Source of the DNA: Burkholderia sp. FERM BP-3421
GTDB taxonomy: Bacteria; Pseudomonadota; Gammaproteobacteria; Burkholderiales; Burkholderiaceae
Direction: 5' to 3'
Length of the DNA stretch: 64,000 nucleotides
NCBI RefSeq assembly: GCF_028657905.1
Contig: NZ_CP117782.1
Location: 2,046,001 to 2,110,000 of the forward strand
Both the position numbers and the translations under genes were made by a program. The notes beneath the pieces are model-generated. The model was given only the letters and a program-made list of their open reading frames with translations. It was not told the origin of the DNA and did not search any database. This document shows, one piece after another, positions 8,047 to 16,378 of this stretch (position 1 is its first letter; the number at the start of each line of letters is the position of its first letter).

Positions 8047-9460
8047 GGGCGATCCGCCGCCCCGCCCGCAGCGTGACCGACGCCGCCGTGGCCACGCTGC
8101 GCAGGTCGGCAAGGAAGGCCTCGCGCCACGCCGACAAATCGTCGCGCCGCAATAACGCGTAGTTCTCCGCATGGCGCGCCTGCCGCTCGACGAGCGGCAT
8201 CGCGAGCGCGCGCTCGAGCGCCTGCGCGGTCTGCGACAGGTCGTGCGGATTGACCAGCAGCGCGCCCGGCAACTGCGCGGCCGCTCCCGCGAACTCGGAC
8301 AGCACCAGCACGCCCGGATCCGCGGGATCCTGCGACGCGACGTACTCCTTGGCGACCAGGTTCATCCCGTCGCGCAACGGCGTCACGTAGCCGACCTGCG
8401 ACAGCCGGAACAGCGCCATCAGCAGATTGCGCTCGTACTTGCGGTTCAGATACTGGATCGGCGTCCAGTCGAGTTGCGCGAAGCGGCCGTTGATGCGCCC
8501 CGCCTCGCCTTCGAGGGTCTGGCGGATGCGCTGGTAACTCTGCACGTCCGAGCGGGTCGGCGGCGCGATCTGCACGAGCGACACCCGCCCCTGCCAGCCG
8601 GGCGCGTTCGCGAGCATGCGCTCGAACGCCTGGAAGCGCTCGACGAGCCCCTTGGAGTAATCGAGCCGGTCGACGCTCATCACCAGCTTGCGGCCGCGCA
8701 TCGTCTCGCGCAGCGCCTTCACGGGCTTGCGCCCGCCGAAATCGACGGCGGCCTGCGCAATCGCGTCCGGATGGATGCCGATCGGATAGGCGGCGACCTT
8801 CACCACGCGGCCGTGCGCATGCAGCATGCCGTCGTCGCTCGCGGTGCCGACGCCGCGCCGTTCGACGTAGTCGACGAACGCCTGCTTGTCCGCCTCGGTC
8901 TGGAAACCCGCGATGTCGTACGCGCACATGAATTTCACGAGTTCCTCGTGCGGCGGCACGACCCGCAAAATCTCCGGCGTCGGGAACGGGATATGCAGGA
9001 AGAACCCGATCGGGTTCTTCACGCCCAGCTCGCGCAGGCACTGCGCGAACGGCAGCAGATGGTAGTCGTGCACCCAGATCAGATCGTCGGGCTCGATCAG
9101 GGTGCTCAGTTGCTTCGCGAGCGCCGCGTTGACGCGCAGATAACCCCCGTATTCCTGGCGGTCGAAGCGCGCGAGGTCGGCGCGATAGTGGAACGCGGGC
9201 CACAGCGTCGCGTTCGAGAAGCCGCGATAGTACTGGTCGTAGTCGCGCCGGGTCAGGCCGACGGTCGCATAGGTGACGCGGCCGTCCTGCTCGATCGTCG
9301 GCGCGCCGCCGGCCTCGCCGACGATCTCCCCGTTCCAGCCGAACCAGATGCCGCCCGTGTCCCGCAGCGCGTCGAGTACGCCGACCGCGAGCCCGCCCGC
9401 CGACGGGCGCGCGTCCTGGCCGGCGGCCACGCGATTCGATACCACGATCAATCTGCTCAT
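8039..9460 (-). CDS. otsA: Alpha,alpha-trehalose-phosphate synthase (UDP-forming)
   Basis: The enzyme transfers glucose from UDP-glucose to glucose-6-phosphate to make trehalose-6-phosphate, a step in osmoprotectant synthesis. The 473 aa length is normal for the GT20 family. Conserved stretches include the N-terminal VVSNRVA, WVHDYHLLPFAQ, GFFLHIPFPTPE, SVDRLDYSKGL and, near the C-terminus, DGMNLVAKEYVA with the nucleotide-sugar binding residues. No otsB phosphatase gene is seen next to it; the downstream partner is an uncharacterised P-loop protein. The gap of about 600 bases upstream holds its promoter but no clear motif was identified. Confidence 0.95.
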   Translation of the reverse strand: MSRLIVVSNRVAAGQDARPSAGGLAVGVLDALRDTGGIWFGWNGEIVGEAGGAPTIEQDGRVTYATVGLTRRDYDQYYRGFSNATLWPAFHYRADLARFDRQEYGGYLRVNAALAKQLSTLIEPDDLIWVHDYHLLPFAQCLRELGVKNPIGFFLHIPFPTPEILRVVPPHEELVKFMCAYDIAGFQTEADKQAFVDYVERRGVGTASDDGMLHAHGRVVKVAAYPIGIHPDAIAQAAVDFGGRKPVKALRETMRGRKLVMSVDRLDYSKGLVERFQAFERMLANAPGWQGRVSLVQIAPPTRSDVQSYQRIRQTLEGEAGRINGRFAQLDWTPIQYLNRKYERNLLMALFRLSQVGYVTPLRDGMNLVAKEYVASQDPADPGVLVLSEFAGAAAQLPGALLVNPHDLSQTAQALERALAMPLVERQARHAENYALLRRDDLSAWREAFLADLRSVATAASVTLRAGRRIAHV

Positions 9461-9586
9461 TACGGCTTTCCCTCCTGTTGACGAATGGCGCCGGGAAAAC
9501 GGGCGCGCGGGCGCCGCATCAGGCCCGCGGCCCGACGCGTCGCGACGATTCGGATTGACGTGCCGCGCGCAGGCGCGGCGAGATGG

Positions 9587-9796
9587 TCATGCGTCCTGCT
9601 CCGTGCCCAGGTCGCGCTGGTAATCGAGCCCTTCGGGACGCGCGCCGCCCTGGTTGTGATCGCCGTCGGCAGGCGCGTCGGACGGCTCAGCAGGCGCGGA
9701 CGAAGCCGGCCCGGACGGCGGTGGCGGGGAACCCGGCCCGGCATCGCGCCCAGGTGAACCGGGGCGCCGGGTGCGGCGCATGGCGGGGTGTCTCAT
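9587..9796 (-). CDS. Possible small Pro/Gly-rich protein, 69 aa
   Basis: The frame codes for a Pro-, Ala- and Gly-rich N-terminal half and an acidic, polar C-terminus (PEGLDYQRDLGTEQDA) that looks more like real coding sequence than a shadow frame. It is upstream of and co-directional with otsA. The ribosome binding site is weak. ATG at 9781 (second Met) is an alternative. No domain is recognised, and it may not be a gene at all. Confidence 0.35.
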   Translation of the reverse strand: MRHPAMRRTRRPGSPGRDAGPGSPPPPSGPASSAPAEPSDAPADGDHNQGGARPEGLDYQRDLGTEQDA

Positions 9797-10064
9797 GATC
9801 GGAGCGGCGCATCGCCGTCGTAGAAACAGTCCATGACTAACGAGTTTAGGTGGGAATCCAGGGCCTCAAGGTAACAATTACCTTCATTTTGTAACGATAC
9901 GACCCTTGCGCGGCGGTTTCCCCGACAATAACCGCCGCCTGCCGACCGGCCCACCGGTCGGGTTTGTCAATTCTTTGCATTTCTCTTCGGACAATTGCAG
10001 AACAATGGCGCAGTCGCCGCGCGGCCCGGGCCCGTGGCGCAAGCAGACAGGACCGCAATCAGGG
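9797..10064. promoter_or_regulatory. Upstream region of the lipoprotein pair, three inverted repeats
   Basis: Three inverted repeats follow one another. AAGGTAA-3-TTACCTT at 9868-9884 is operator-sized. CGGCGGTT-11-AACCGCCG lies at 9911-9937. CCGACCGG-4-CCGGTCGG at 9942-9961 is followed by GTTTG and could act as a weak terminator or leader hairpin. The region also has local AT-rich patches, unlike its surroundings. No gene on either strand is convincing within it. Confidence 0.45.
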
Positions 10065-10616
10065 ATGAAACAACGCATCGAGGCGCCAGCGCGCCGCTTG
10101 ACGACCTGGGCGATGCTCGGCGTCGTCGCCTTCTCGACACTGCTCGCCGGTTGCAATTCGCTCTACAGCGAGGGCGCGACGGCGGGCGCTGGCATCGCCG
10201 GCGCGACGATCGCCTCGAAAGTCACCAACAACGCGTCCGTCGCGACCGGCATCGGCCTGGGCGCCGTGGCCGGCGCGCGAGCCGGCGTCCAGTACTCGCA
10301 GCGGGTCGCCCACCGCTATTCGCAGGCGCAGGTCGCCAATGCGGCCGGTCCGCTCGACGTGGGCGGCGTCGCACCGTGGGCGACCCACCACACGTTCCCG
10401 ATCGAGGACGACGAGCGCGGCCGCGTGACCGTGAGCCGTCTCATCAGCGTCGGCCCGCTCGATTGCAAGGAAATCGTGTTCTCGGTCGACAGCCCGGCCA
10501 CCAAGGACGCAGCCGCACAATCGGCGTTCTACGTGGCGACGATCTGCCGCGACGGCCCGACCTGGAAATGGGCGTCGGCCGAACCGGCGACCGAACGCTG
10601 GGGCGCGCTGCAATGA
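10065..10616 (+). CDS. Putative lipoprotein, first of a paralogous pair
   Basis: The ATG at 10065 follows a short AGGG element, and it puts a lipoprotein signal at the N-terminus with lipobox LLAGC (Cys30). A Gly/Ala-rich stretch with alternating hydrophobic residues follows at about 38-78 (GAGIAGATIAS, GLGAVAGARAG). The C-terminal half holds two Cys and ends with WKWASAEPATERWG. The downstream gene ends with almost the same motif, so the two are diverged duplicates. Location is probably the inner leaflet of the outer membrane. Function is unknown. Confidence 0.8.
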   Translation: MKQRIEAPARRLTTWAMLGVVAFSTLLAGCNSLYSEGATAGAGIAGATIASKVTNNASVATGIGLGAVAGARAGVQYSQRVAHRYSQAQVANAAGPLDVGGVAPWATHHTFPIEDDERGRVTVSRLISVGPLDCKEIVFSVDSPATKDAAAQSAFYVATICRDGPTWKWASAEPATERWGALQ

Positions 10617-11116
10617 GCGGCGCGCGCAGGCTGCCGGCCGCCGCCGCGCTCGCGCTGCTGGCGGCGGCCTCGCTCGGGCTGTCCGGCTGCGGCTCGGTGG
10701 GCGCTGCAAGCGGCGCGCTGGCGGGCGCGGCGACGGGCCTCGTCACCGCGAACCCGGCCGTCGCCGTCGGCGTCGGCATCGCGGTGCAGGCCGCCACCGA
10801 CGAGGCCGTCAACCGCACCATGCGCAAGCTCCACCAGAATCAGCAGGATGCGATCGCGCAGGTGGCGGGCGGCCTCGCGGTCGGCGAGACGCGGCCGTGG
10901 AAGGTGAAGAACCGGGTGCCGCTCGAGAACGGCGAAGGCGAGGTGCGCGTCACGCGCGCGTTCTCGACGTCGCTCGCGCTGTGCAAGGAGTTCGTGTTCT
11001 CGATGAAGGACGGCGAGCGCGCCGACTGGTTCATGGCGAGCGCCTGCCAGCAGGCGCAGGGATGGAAGTGGGCGTCAGCGGAGCCGGCGGTGGATCGCTG
11101 GGGCAATCTGCAGTGA
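10613..11116 (+). CDS. Putative lipoprotein, second of a paralogous pair
   Basis: The start codon overlaps the stop of the upstream paralogue (ATGA), so translation is coupled. The N-terminus is a lipoprotein signal with lipobox LSGC (Cys26), followed by a Gly/Ala-rich segment and then a charged domain with CKEFVFSM, equivalent to CKEIVFSV in the first gene. The C-terminal motif WKWASAEPAVDRWG is shared with the first gene. Hairpin 11122-11148 ends the unit. The shared Cys-Lys-Glu and Trp-Lys-Trp motifs suggest both fold alike and may form a heteromer; this is inference. Confidence 0.8.
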   Translation: MSGARRLPAAAALALLAAASLGLSGCGSVGAASGALAGAATGLVTANPAVAVGVGIAVQAATDEAVNRTMRKLHQNQQDAIAQVAGGLAVGETRPWKVKNRVPLENGEGEVRVTRAFSTSLALCKEFVFSMKDGERADWFMASACQQAQGWKWASAEPAVDRWGNLQ

Positions 11117-11121
11117 GATCC

Positions 11122-11148
11122 CGCGCGGCCGGACGCGCCGGCCGCGCG
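11122..11148. terminator. Bidirectional hairpin between convergent genes
   Basis: The perfect 11-base arms CGCGCGGCCGG and CCGGCCGCGCG flank a 5-base loop, between the end of the lipoprotein pair and the end of the convergent ABC ATPase gene. There is no T-tract on either side, so it may work as a processing or weak termination structure. Confidence 0.5.
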
Positions 11149-11156
11149 ACGCGCCA

Positions 11157-12488
11157 TCAGGACTCGACGTCCTCCAGACTGAAGATCTCCGTCTGGTCGT
11201 TATACGAGAAGATCTCGCCGTAGCGGCCCCAGTCGATCACCGCGTCGAGCGTTTCCTCGGCCGCGCTGTCCGACAGGAAATCCTCCAGCTCCTGCTCGAA
11301 GCGCACGCGCGGCGCGCGATGCCCCGGGCGCTCGTTCAGCACCTTCTTGATCCGCGCCGCGAGCGGCACGTGCCGCAGCAGGTGCTCGGCGAACATCATC
11401 TTGCGCTCCTGCGTGCCGAACTCGGCGAACACGCGCGCGGGCGGCGTGAGGAACACGTCCCCCTCGCGCACGTCGGCGAAACCCAGGTATTGCAGCACTT
11501 CCGCGATCGGAAACAGGTCGTCGACCTCCAGATGCAGCGTGCGGGCGATCTCGGGCATGTCCGCGCGGCCGTGGTACGGCGCCGCCGCGAGCGTCTCGAT
11601 CAGGCCGGCCATCAGGTTGGTCGACACCTGCGGCAGCCAGCTGCCCAGCTCGAGCCCCTTCTTGGTCGCCTCGCCGATCTGGCGCGAGGTCATCTTCGCG
11701 TAGATGTCGTCGACGAGCCGGCGGAACGCCGGATCCAGCCGGTTGCGCGGATGCTTGAACGGCACCTTGATCTCGGCGATCACCCGCCCCGGGTTCGACG
11801 ACAGCACGAGGATCCGGTCGCACATGAACACCGCTTCCTCGATGTTGTGCGTGACGATCAGCACCGACTTGATCGGCATCCGGCCCTGCGTCCACAGATC
11901 GAGCAGGTCGGTGCGCAACGTCTCGGCCGTCAGCACGTCGAGCGCGGAGAACGGCTCGTCCATCAGCAGCAGCGTCGGATCGACCACCAGCGCGCGGGCG
12001 AAGCCGACGCGCTGACGCATGCCGCCCGACAGCTCGCGCGGATACGCGTTCTCGAAACCGTCGAGACCGATCAGGTCGATCGCCGCGAGCGCGCGTTCGC
12101 GCCGCTCGCGCGCGCCGACGCCGAGCGCCTCGAGGCCCGCCTCCACGTTCTGCAGCACGGTCAGCCACGGGAACAGCGCGAAGGTCTGGAACACCATCGC
12201 GACGCCTTCGGCCGGGCCGTCGAGCGGCTTGTCGAGATAGGTGATCTCACCGCCCGTCGGCTCGATCAGGCCGGCGATGATGCGCAGCAGCGTCGACTTG
12301 CCCGAGCCCGAACGGCCGAGCATGCCGACGATCTCGCCTTCGCGCAGCGACAGGTTCACGCCATCGAGCACGAGCAATTCGCCCTGGGTCTTGTTGAAGC
12401 CGCGGCTGACGTCGTCGACGCGCAGGATTTCCTCGCCGAGGCGCGGCGGCATCTGGACGGGGGCGTTTACAGCATTCGGATTTTGCAT
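11157..12488 (-). CDS. ABC transporter ATPase, nitrate/sulfonate type with C-terminal extension
   Basis: The 443 aa protein has a normal ABC domain in its first 250 residues: Walker A GRSGSGKST, signature ELSGGMRQRV and Walker B LLLMDEPFSALD. A further domain of about 170 residues follows (from about 275), matching the AAA-associated extension found in some nitrate/sulfonate/taurine-type ATPases. The extension is helical and ends acidic. It is 22 bases downstream of a fused permease gene, and the two form an operon. No periplasmic binding protein is next to them, so the substrate is unknown. Confidence 0.9.
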   Translation of the reverse strand: MQNPNAVNAPVQMPPRLGEEILRVDDVSRGFNKTQGELLVLDGVNLSLREGEIVGMLGRSGSGKSTLLRIIAGLIEPTGGEITYLDKPLDGPAEGVAMVFQTFALFPWLTVLQNVEAGLEALGVGARERRERALAAIDLIGLDGFENAYPRELSGGMRQRVGFARALVVDPTLLLMDEPFSALDVLTAETLRTDLLDLWTQGRMPIKSVLIVTHNIEEAVFMCDRILVLSSNPGRVIAEIKVPFKHPRNRLDPAFRRLVDDIYAKMTSRQIGEATKKGLELGSWLPQVSTNLMAGLIETLAAAPYHGRADMPEIARTLHLEVDDLFPIAEVLQYLGFADVREGDVFLTPPARVFAEFGTQERKMMFAEHLLRHVPLAARIKKVLNERPGHRAPRVRFEQELEDFLSDSAAEETLDAVIDWGRYGEIFSYNDQTEIFSLEDVES

Positions 12489-12510
12489 CGCGTTTCGCTC
12501 TCAATCTTGC

Positions 12511-14265
12511 TCAGTCGAGCCGCAGCTTCGCTTCGGCATAGGCATACAGCGGGCGCCACAGGAGGCGGTTGAACAGGGTCACGAACAGGGACATCACCGC
12601 GATGCCCAGAATGATCTTCGGATAGTCGCCCGCGGCGGTGGTCTGCGCGATATACGCGCCGAGGCCGTGCGCCTGGATCTTGGTGTCGCCCCACTGGACC
12701 AGCTCCGACACGATGCTCGCGTTCCAGGCGCCGCCCGAGGCGGTGATCGCGCCCGTCACGTAGTACGGGAAGATCCCCGGCAGGATCGCCTGCCGCCACC
12801 ACTGCCAGCCGCGGATGCGGAAGTTGGTGGCTGCCTCGCGATAGTCGTTCGGGTAGGCCGTCGCGCCCGCGATCACGTTGAACAGGATATACCACTGGGT
12901 GCCGAGCACGATCAGCGGCGACAGCCAGATGTCGGCGTTCAGGCGGTAATGCGCGATCACGATCACGAATACCGGGAACAGCAGGTTGGCCGGGAACGCG
13001 GCGAGGAACTGCGCGAGCGGCTGCACCTTCTCCGCGATCGCGGGGCGCAGGCCGATCCACACGCCGATCGGCACCCACACGATCGAGGCCAGCACGATCA
13101 GCAGCATCACGCGCAGCAGCGTGATCAGGCCGAGCACGAACACGTTGCCGACCTCGGCCATCGTCACGCCGGTCTGCACGTAGGCGACCACGCGCCACAC
13201 CACGTACACGGTGCCGAGCAGGACCAGGATCGCCCAGCCGATGTCGGCGACCTTCGACGCCTTCTTCTCGACGCGCGGCAAGGTGAAGCGCGACGTGTCG
13301 AACGCCGGCAGGCGCAACGGGATCCGCGCGGCTTTCGCGAACAGCCAGCCGGCCGGCACGAGCAGCTGGTGGATCAGGCGGGTGCGGCGCACGAGGTCGA
13401 GCAGCCAGGACTCCGGCGCATTGCCCGAACTGGTGTTCTCCATGCGGAACTTGTCGGCCCAGGCGACGAGCGGGCGGAACAGCAGCTGGTCGTAGGCGAG
13501 GATCACGACCGTCATGGCGAGGATCACCCAGCCGACCGCCTTCAGGTTCTGGTCGGTGATCGCCTGCGCGAGATACGCGCCGATGCCCGGCAGCGTGATC
13601 GTGTGGTTGCCGACCGTGATGGCCTCGGACGCGACCACGAAGAACCAGCCGCCCGACATCGACATCATCATGTTCCAGATCAGGCCCGGCATCGAGAACG
13701 GCACCTCGAGCTTCCAGAAGCGCTGCCACGCGGTCAGGTGGAACCCGCGCGACACTTCGTCGAGGTCGCGCGGCACGGTGCGCAGCGACTGGTAGAAGCT
13801 GAACGTCATGTTCCAGGCCTGGCTCGTGAAGATCGCGAAGATCGCGGCCATCTCCGCGCCAAGCACGCGGCTCGGGAACAGCGCGAGGAAGAAGGTCACC
13901 GTAAACGAGATATAGCCGAGCACCGGCACCGACTGCAGGATGTCGAGGATCGGCACCAGCACCATCCCGGCGCGCCGGCTCTTGGCGGCCAGCGTGCCGT
14001 AGACGAGCGTGAACACGAGCGAGGCGACCATCGCCGCGAGCATCCGCAGCGTGGTGCGCAGCGCGTACTCGGGCAGGTTGGACGGATCGAGCGAGATCTT
14101 CTGCGTATCGAGCACGGCGATCGGCGCCATGGTCTCGTGGAAGCCGACCACCGCCATGGCGATCAGGCAGATGATCAGCGGAAACGCGATGAAGTCCCAG
14201 CGGTTCGGCAGAACCCGCCATGCGGACGCATTGGCGATCCGGTTCGGATTGAATCCGAAATCCAT
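12511..14265 (-). CDS. ABC transporter permease with two fused permease domains
   Basis: The start at 14265 follows GGGGAGG about 7 bases upstream; the frame is open further but the extra part has no binding site. The 584 aa protein carries two binding-protein-dependent transport domains in one chain, about residues 60-290 and 370-575, each with about six helices. The EAA-type loops are seen in the first half (ARGFHLTAWQRFWKLEVPFSMP in parts) and second half (YREAATNFRIRGWQWWR in parts). With the downstream ATPase it makes an inner-membrane importer of the nitrate/sulfonate class. Fusion of both permease halves removes the need for a second permease. Confidence 0.9.
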   Translation of the reverse strand: MDFGFNPNRIANASAWRVLPNRWDFIAFPLIICLIAMAVVGFHETMAPIAVLDTQKISLDPSNLPEYALRTTLRMLAAMVASLVFTLVYGTLAAKSRRAGMVLVPILDILQSVPVLGYISFTVTFFLALFPSRVLGAEMAAIFAIFTSQAWNMTFSFYQSLRTVPRDLDEVSRGFHLTAWQRFWKLEVPFSMPGLIWNMMMSMSGGWFFVVASEAITVGNHTITLPGIGAYLAQAITDQNLKAVGWVILAMTVVILAYDQLLFRPLVAWADKFRMENTSSGNAPESWLLDLVRRTRLIHQLLVPAGWLFAKAARIPLRLPAFDTSRFTLPRVEKKASKVADIGWAILVLLGTVYVVWRVVAYVQTGVTMAEVGNVFVLGLITLLRVMLLIVLASIVWVPIGVWIGLRPAIAEKVQPLAQFLAAFPANLLFPVFVIVIAHYRLNADIWLSPLIVLGTQWYILFNVIAGATAYPNDYREAATNFRIRGWQWWRQAILPGIFPYYVTGAITASGGAWNASIVSELVQWGDTKIQAHGLGAYIAQTTAAGDYPKIILGIAVMSLFVTLFNRLLWRPLYAYAEAKLRLD

Positions 14266-14751
14266 CAGGCGCCCTCCCCGGCAATGCCGCAAGAATCGAA
14301 AAATGAGGCCAGAAAGCGAATATGACTCATGGCTTGGCGCGCGGACGCGATCAATCGTTTGGACTTCGGTTACCCCGGCAGGGCCGCTCCTGCGCGGCCC
14401 TGCCGGCCGCAAGCAACGTTCATGCTGCTTTGCGACGGCACGACACTACACCATCCTGTATTTCAGGCACAACCATCCGGGGTGCGGCGGGTGGAAATTC
14501 CCCCACAGCCGCGGACAAGCCAGGCCCTGAACGGGCGAGCGGCGGAGGAATCTGAAAGGAGCTGCAGGCGGATCGCCAGCGGCCGGGGCCGTTCTGCAGG
14601 CCCGAATTATGCCGTGAACCGGCCCGCCCGGGAACCCGCCCGGCCGATCCGGCGGTGCAAAAACGTGTCCGGAATCGAACGATCGGTGCGGCGGAGGTAT
14701 GATCGGGACTCGCAGCCCTTGCAACGCATCGCCCATCCGCTGGAGGAATGA
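14266..14751. other. 486-base divergent gap, no gene seen
   Basis: The region separates the ABC transporter operon (minus) from a small gene at 14752 (plus). It holds a perfect 13-base inverted repeat at 14375-14406, listed separately. On the minus strand, a TTGTGC/TAGTGT pair near 14450-14480 with 18-base spacing is a possible but weak promoter for the transporter. I see no open frame worth calling. Confidence 0.4.
14375..14406. repeat. Perfect 13-base inverted repeat
   Basis: The arms CCGGCAGGGCCGC and GCGGCCCTGCCGG flank a 6-base loop. No T-tract follows. It stands alone in the transporter's upstream region rather than at a gene end. Its inner half (AGGGCCGC-loop-GCGGCCCT) matches the hairpin at 63575-63605. 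Confidence 0.7.
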
Positions 14752-15018
14752 ATGGCAGGAAACCTGGTAATCGTATGCCGCGATCAGGACGCCGAGGCGT
14801 TCTATCACCTGATGCAGGAGTATGGGACGTTCCAGACGCGGCTGTCGTCGACGGCCTGGTACCTGAACATGAACATCGTGCCCGAGACGCTCCAGGACGA
14901 CATCCTGGACCGGCTCGGCAAGTACACGACGCTCTATATCTTCGACGCGAAGAGCGTCACCTACAACACCATCGACAGCAACGCGGCCGAAACGCTGAGC
15001 ACGCTGTTCGGCGAGTAG
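14752..15018 (+). CDS. Small Cas2/SinR-like ferredoxin-fold protein, 88 aa
   Basis: The ATG follows TGGAGGAATGA, a strong ribosome binding site. The pattern is beta (NLVIVC), alpha (AEAFYHLMQEYGTF), beta (SSTAWYLNMN), alpha (PETLQDDILDRLG) and beta (TTLYIFDA). This order and the YGTF...LSSTAWYL segment recall the small SinR-family proteins, which share the Cas2 fold. The similarity is by eye only. There is no CRISPR array or other cas gene in the window, and the Cas2 catalytic Asp at the end of strand 1 is not evident. The role is unknown; a small RNA- or DNA-binding protein is possible. Confidence 0.7.
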   Translation: MAGNLVIVCRDQDAEAFYHLMQEYGTFQTRLSSTAWYLNMNIVPETLQDDILDRLGKYTTLYIFDAKSVTYNTIDSNAAETLSTLFGE

Positions 15019-15064
15019 GCCCGCCGCCCGGCGCCTGCGCCCGCCGGGCGCCGCGCTCATGCGG

Positions 15065-16378
15065 TCACGAAGTCGCCGCCTGCGGCGCTTCCTTCGACAT
15101 CACGTCGAGCGGGAAGGTCATCGTGATCTGCAAGCCCCCCTCTTCCCGGTTGCCGATCTCGCACGCGCCGCCCGTGCGCTGCACGAGCCGCTCGACGATC
15201 GCGAGCCCGAGCCCGCTGTGGCCGTTGCCGCCGCGCGCCGGGTCGAGCCGCACGAACGGCCGGCTCGCGTCGGCCAGGTCGCGCGGCGCGATGCCCTTGC
15301 CGTGGTCGCTGACCGTCAGCGCATAGCCCTCGGGGGTGCGCGCGGTCGCGATCGTCACGGGCGGCGCGCCGTAGGCGTGCGCGTTGTCGAGCAGGTTCGA
15401 CAGGATCCGGTCGAGCGACGCGGTCGGCAGCCGGAAGCCCGGCCCCGCGTTCAGCTCGGTCCGCACCGCCGGCGCGTTGGGCGCCACCGCACGGTAGGTT
15501 CTCGCCACCCGCTCGCAGGCCTGGTCGACCTCGACCACTTCGCTGCGATCGGCGCCGCCGTGCGCGAACACGAGGAACTGGTCGACGATGTGCGACATCG
15601 AGTCGACGTCGCGCACCACGCCGTCGCGCAGGCGCGCGTCGTCCATCATCTCGGCCCGCAGCCGCATGCGCGCGAGCGGCGTGCGCAGGTCGTGCGCGAC
15701 ACCCGCGAGCATCACCGCGCGATCGTTTTCCGCGCCCGACACCTGCTGGACCATCTGGTTGAAGCCGCGCGTCAGCTGGCGCAGCTCGCGCGGGCCGCGC
15801 TCGCGCAGCGGCGGCACCGGCATGCCGCGGCCGAAGCGCGCGACCGCGCGCGCGAGCGAACGCAGCGGCTGCTGCAGCTGCCAGGCGGCGAACAGCGCGG
15901 CCATCACCGCCGCCGAGAAGATCATCACGAGCCACAGCACCATCCGGTCGAGCGAACGCGGCGGGCGCAGCGGCTGCGCGGGCACCACGATCCATTCGGC
16001 GTCGGACGGTTCCTTCACCCACAGCACGGGCGGCCGGCCCGGCGCGCCGATCCGCACCTGGGTGCCGGCCGGCATGCGCTCGCGCAGGTCGTCGACGAAA
16101 CGCCGCAGCGGCACCGGCAGGTCCGGATCGTCGCGCGGCACGTCGGGGCTGTCCGGCGGCACGAGCCGCACCCGCGACGGCAGCGGCTGGCCGGGCGCGC
16201 GCTCGGCGTGCTGGCGCACCGCGTCGACGAGGAAGGCGGCTTCCTCGACCGCGTAGCGCGCCTGAAACTGGTTGCGCTCGAGCCGGATCGCCGTGTACCA
16301 CGCGAAATGCGACAGCAACAGCACCCCCACCACGAGGAGTGCCAGCCGCCCGAACAGCGAATCAATGGGTTTGCGCAT
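15065..16378 (-). CDS. EnvZ-type sensor histidine kinase
   Basis: The 437 aa kinase has a first helix (8-28), a periplasmic sensor of about 120 residues, a second helix (about 146-166), a HAMP region with the EnvZ-like PVPPLRERGPRELRQLTRGFNQM, the phosphoacceptor His229 in AGVAHDLRTPL, and a C-terminal ATPase with N, G1 and G2 boxes (LSNLLDNAHAYG, DHGKGIAP, GLGLAIVERL). It overlaps the regulator gene by 17 bases, so they form one operon. Sequence is nearest to EnvZ; the neighbouring Spy-like gene resembles Cpx layout. The signal is presumably envelope or osmotic stress. Confidence 0.92.
   Translation of the reverse strand: MRKPIDSLFGRLALLVVGVLLLSHFAWYTAIRLERNQFQARYAVEEAAFLVDAVRQHAERAPGQPLPSRVRLVPPDSPDVPRDDPDLPVPLRRFVDDLRERMPAGTQVRIGAPGRPPVLWVKEPSDAEWIVVPAQPLRPPRSLDRMVLWLVMIFSAAVMAALFAAWQLQQPLRSLARAVARFGRGMPVPPLRERGPRELRQLTRGFNQMVQQVSGAENDRAVMLAGVAHDLRTPLARMRLRAEMMDDARLRDGVVRDVDSMSHIVDQFLVFAHGGADRSEVVEVDQACERVARTYRAVAPNAPAVRTELNAGPGFRLPTASLDRILSNLLDNAHAYGAPPVTIATARTPEGYALTVSDHGKGIAPRDLADASRPFVRLDPARGGNGHSGLGLAIVERLVQRTGGACEIGNREEGGLQITMTFPLDVMSKEAPQAATS

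Noticed and set aside
14752..15018. Functional Cas2
   Set aside because: No array, no Cas1, and the expected Asp after strand 1 is not evident; only the fold may be shared.
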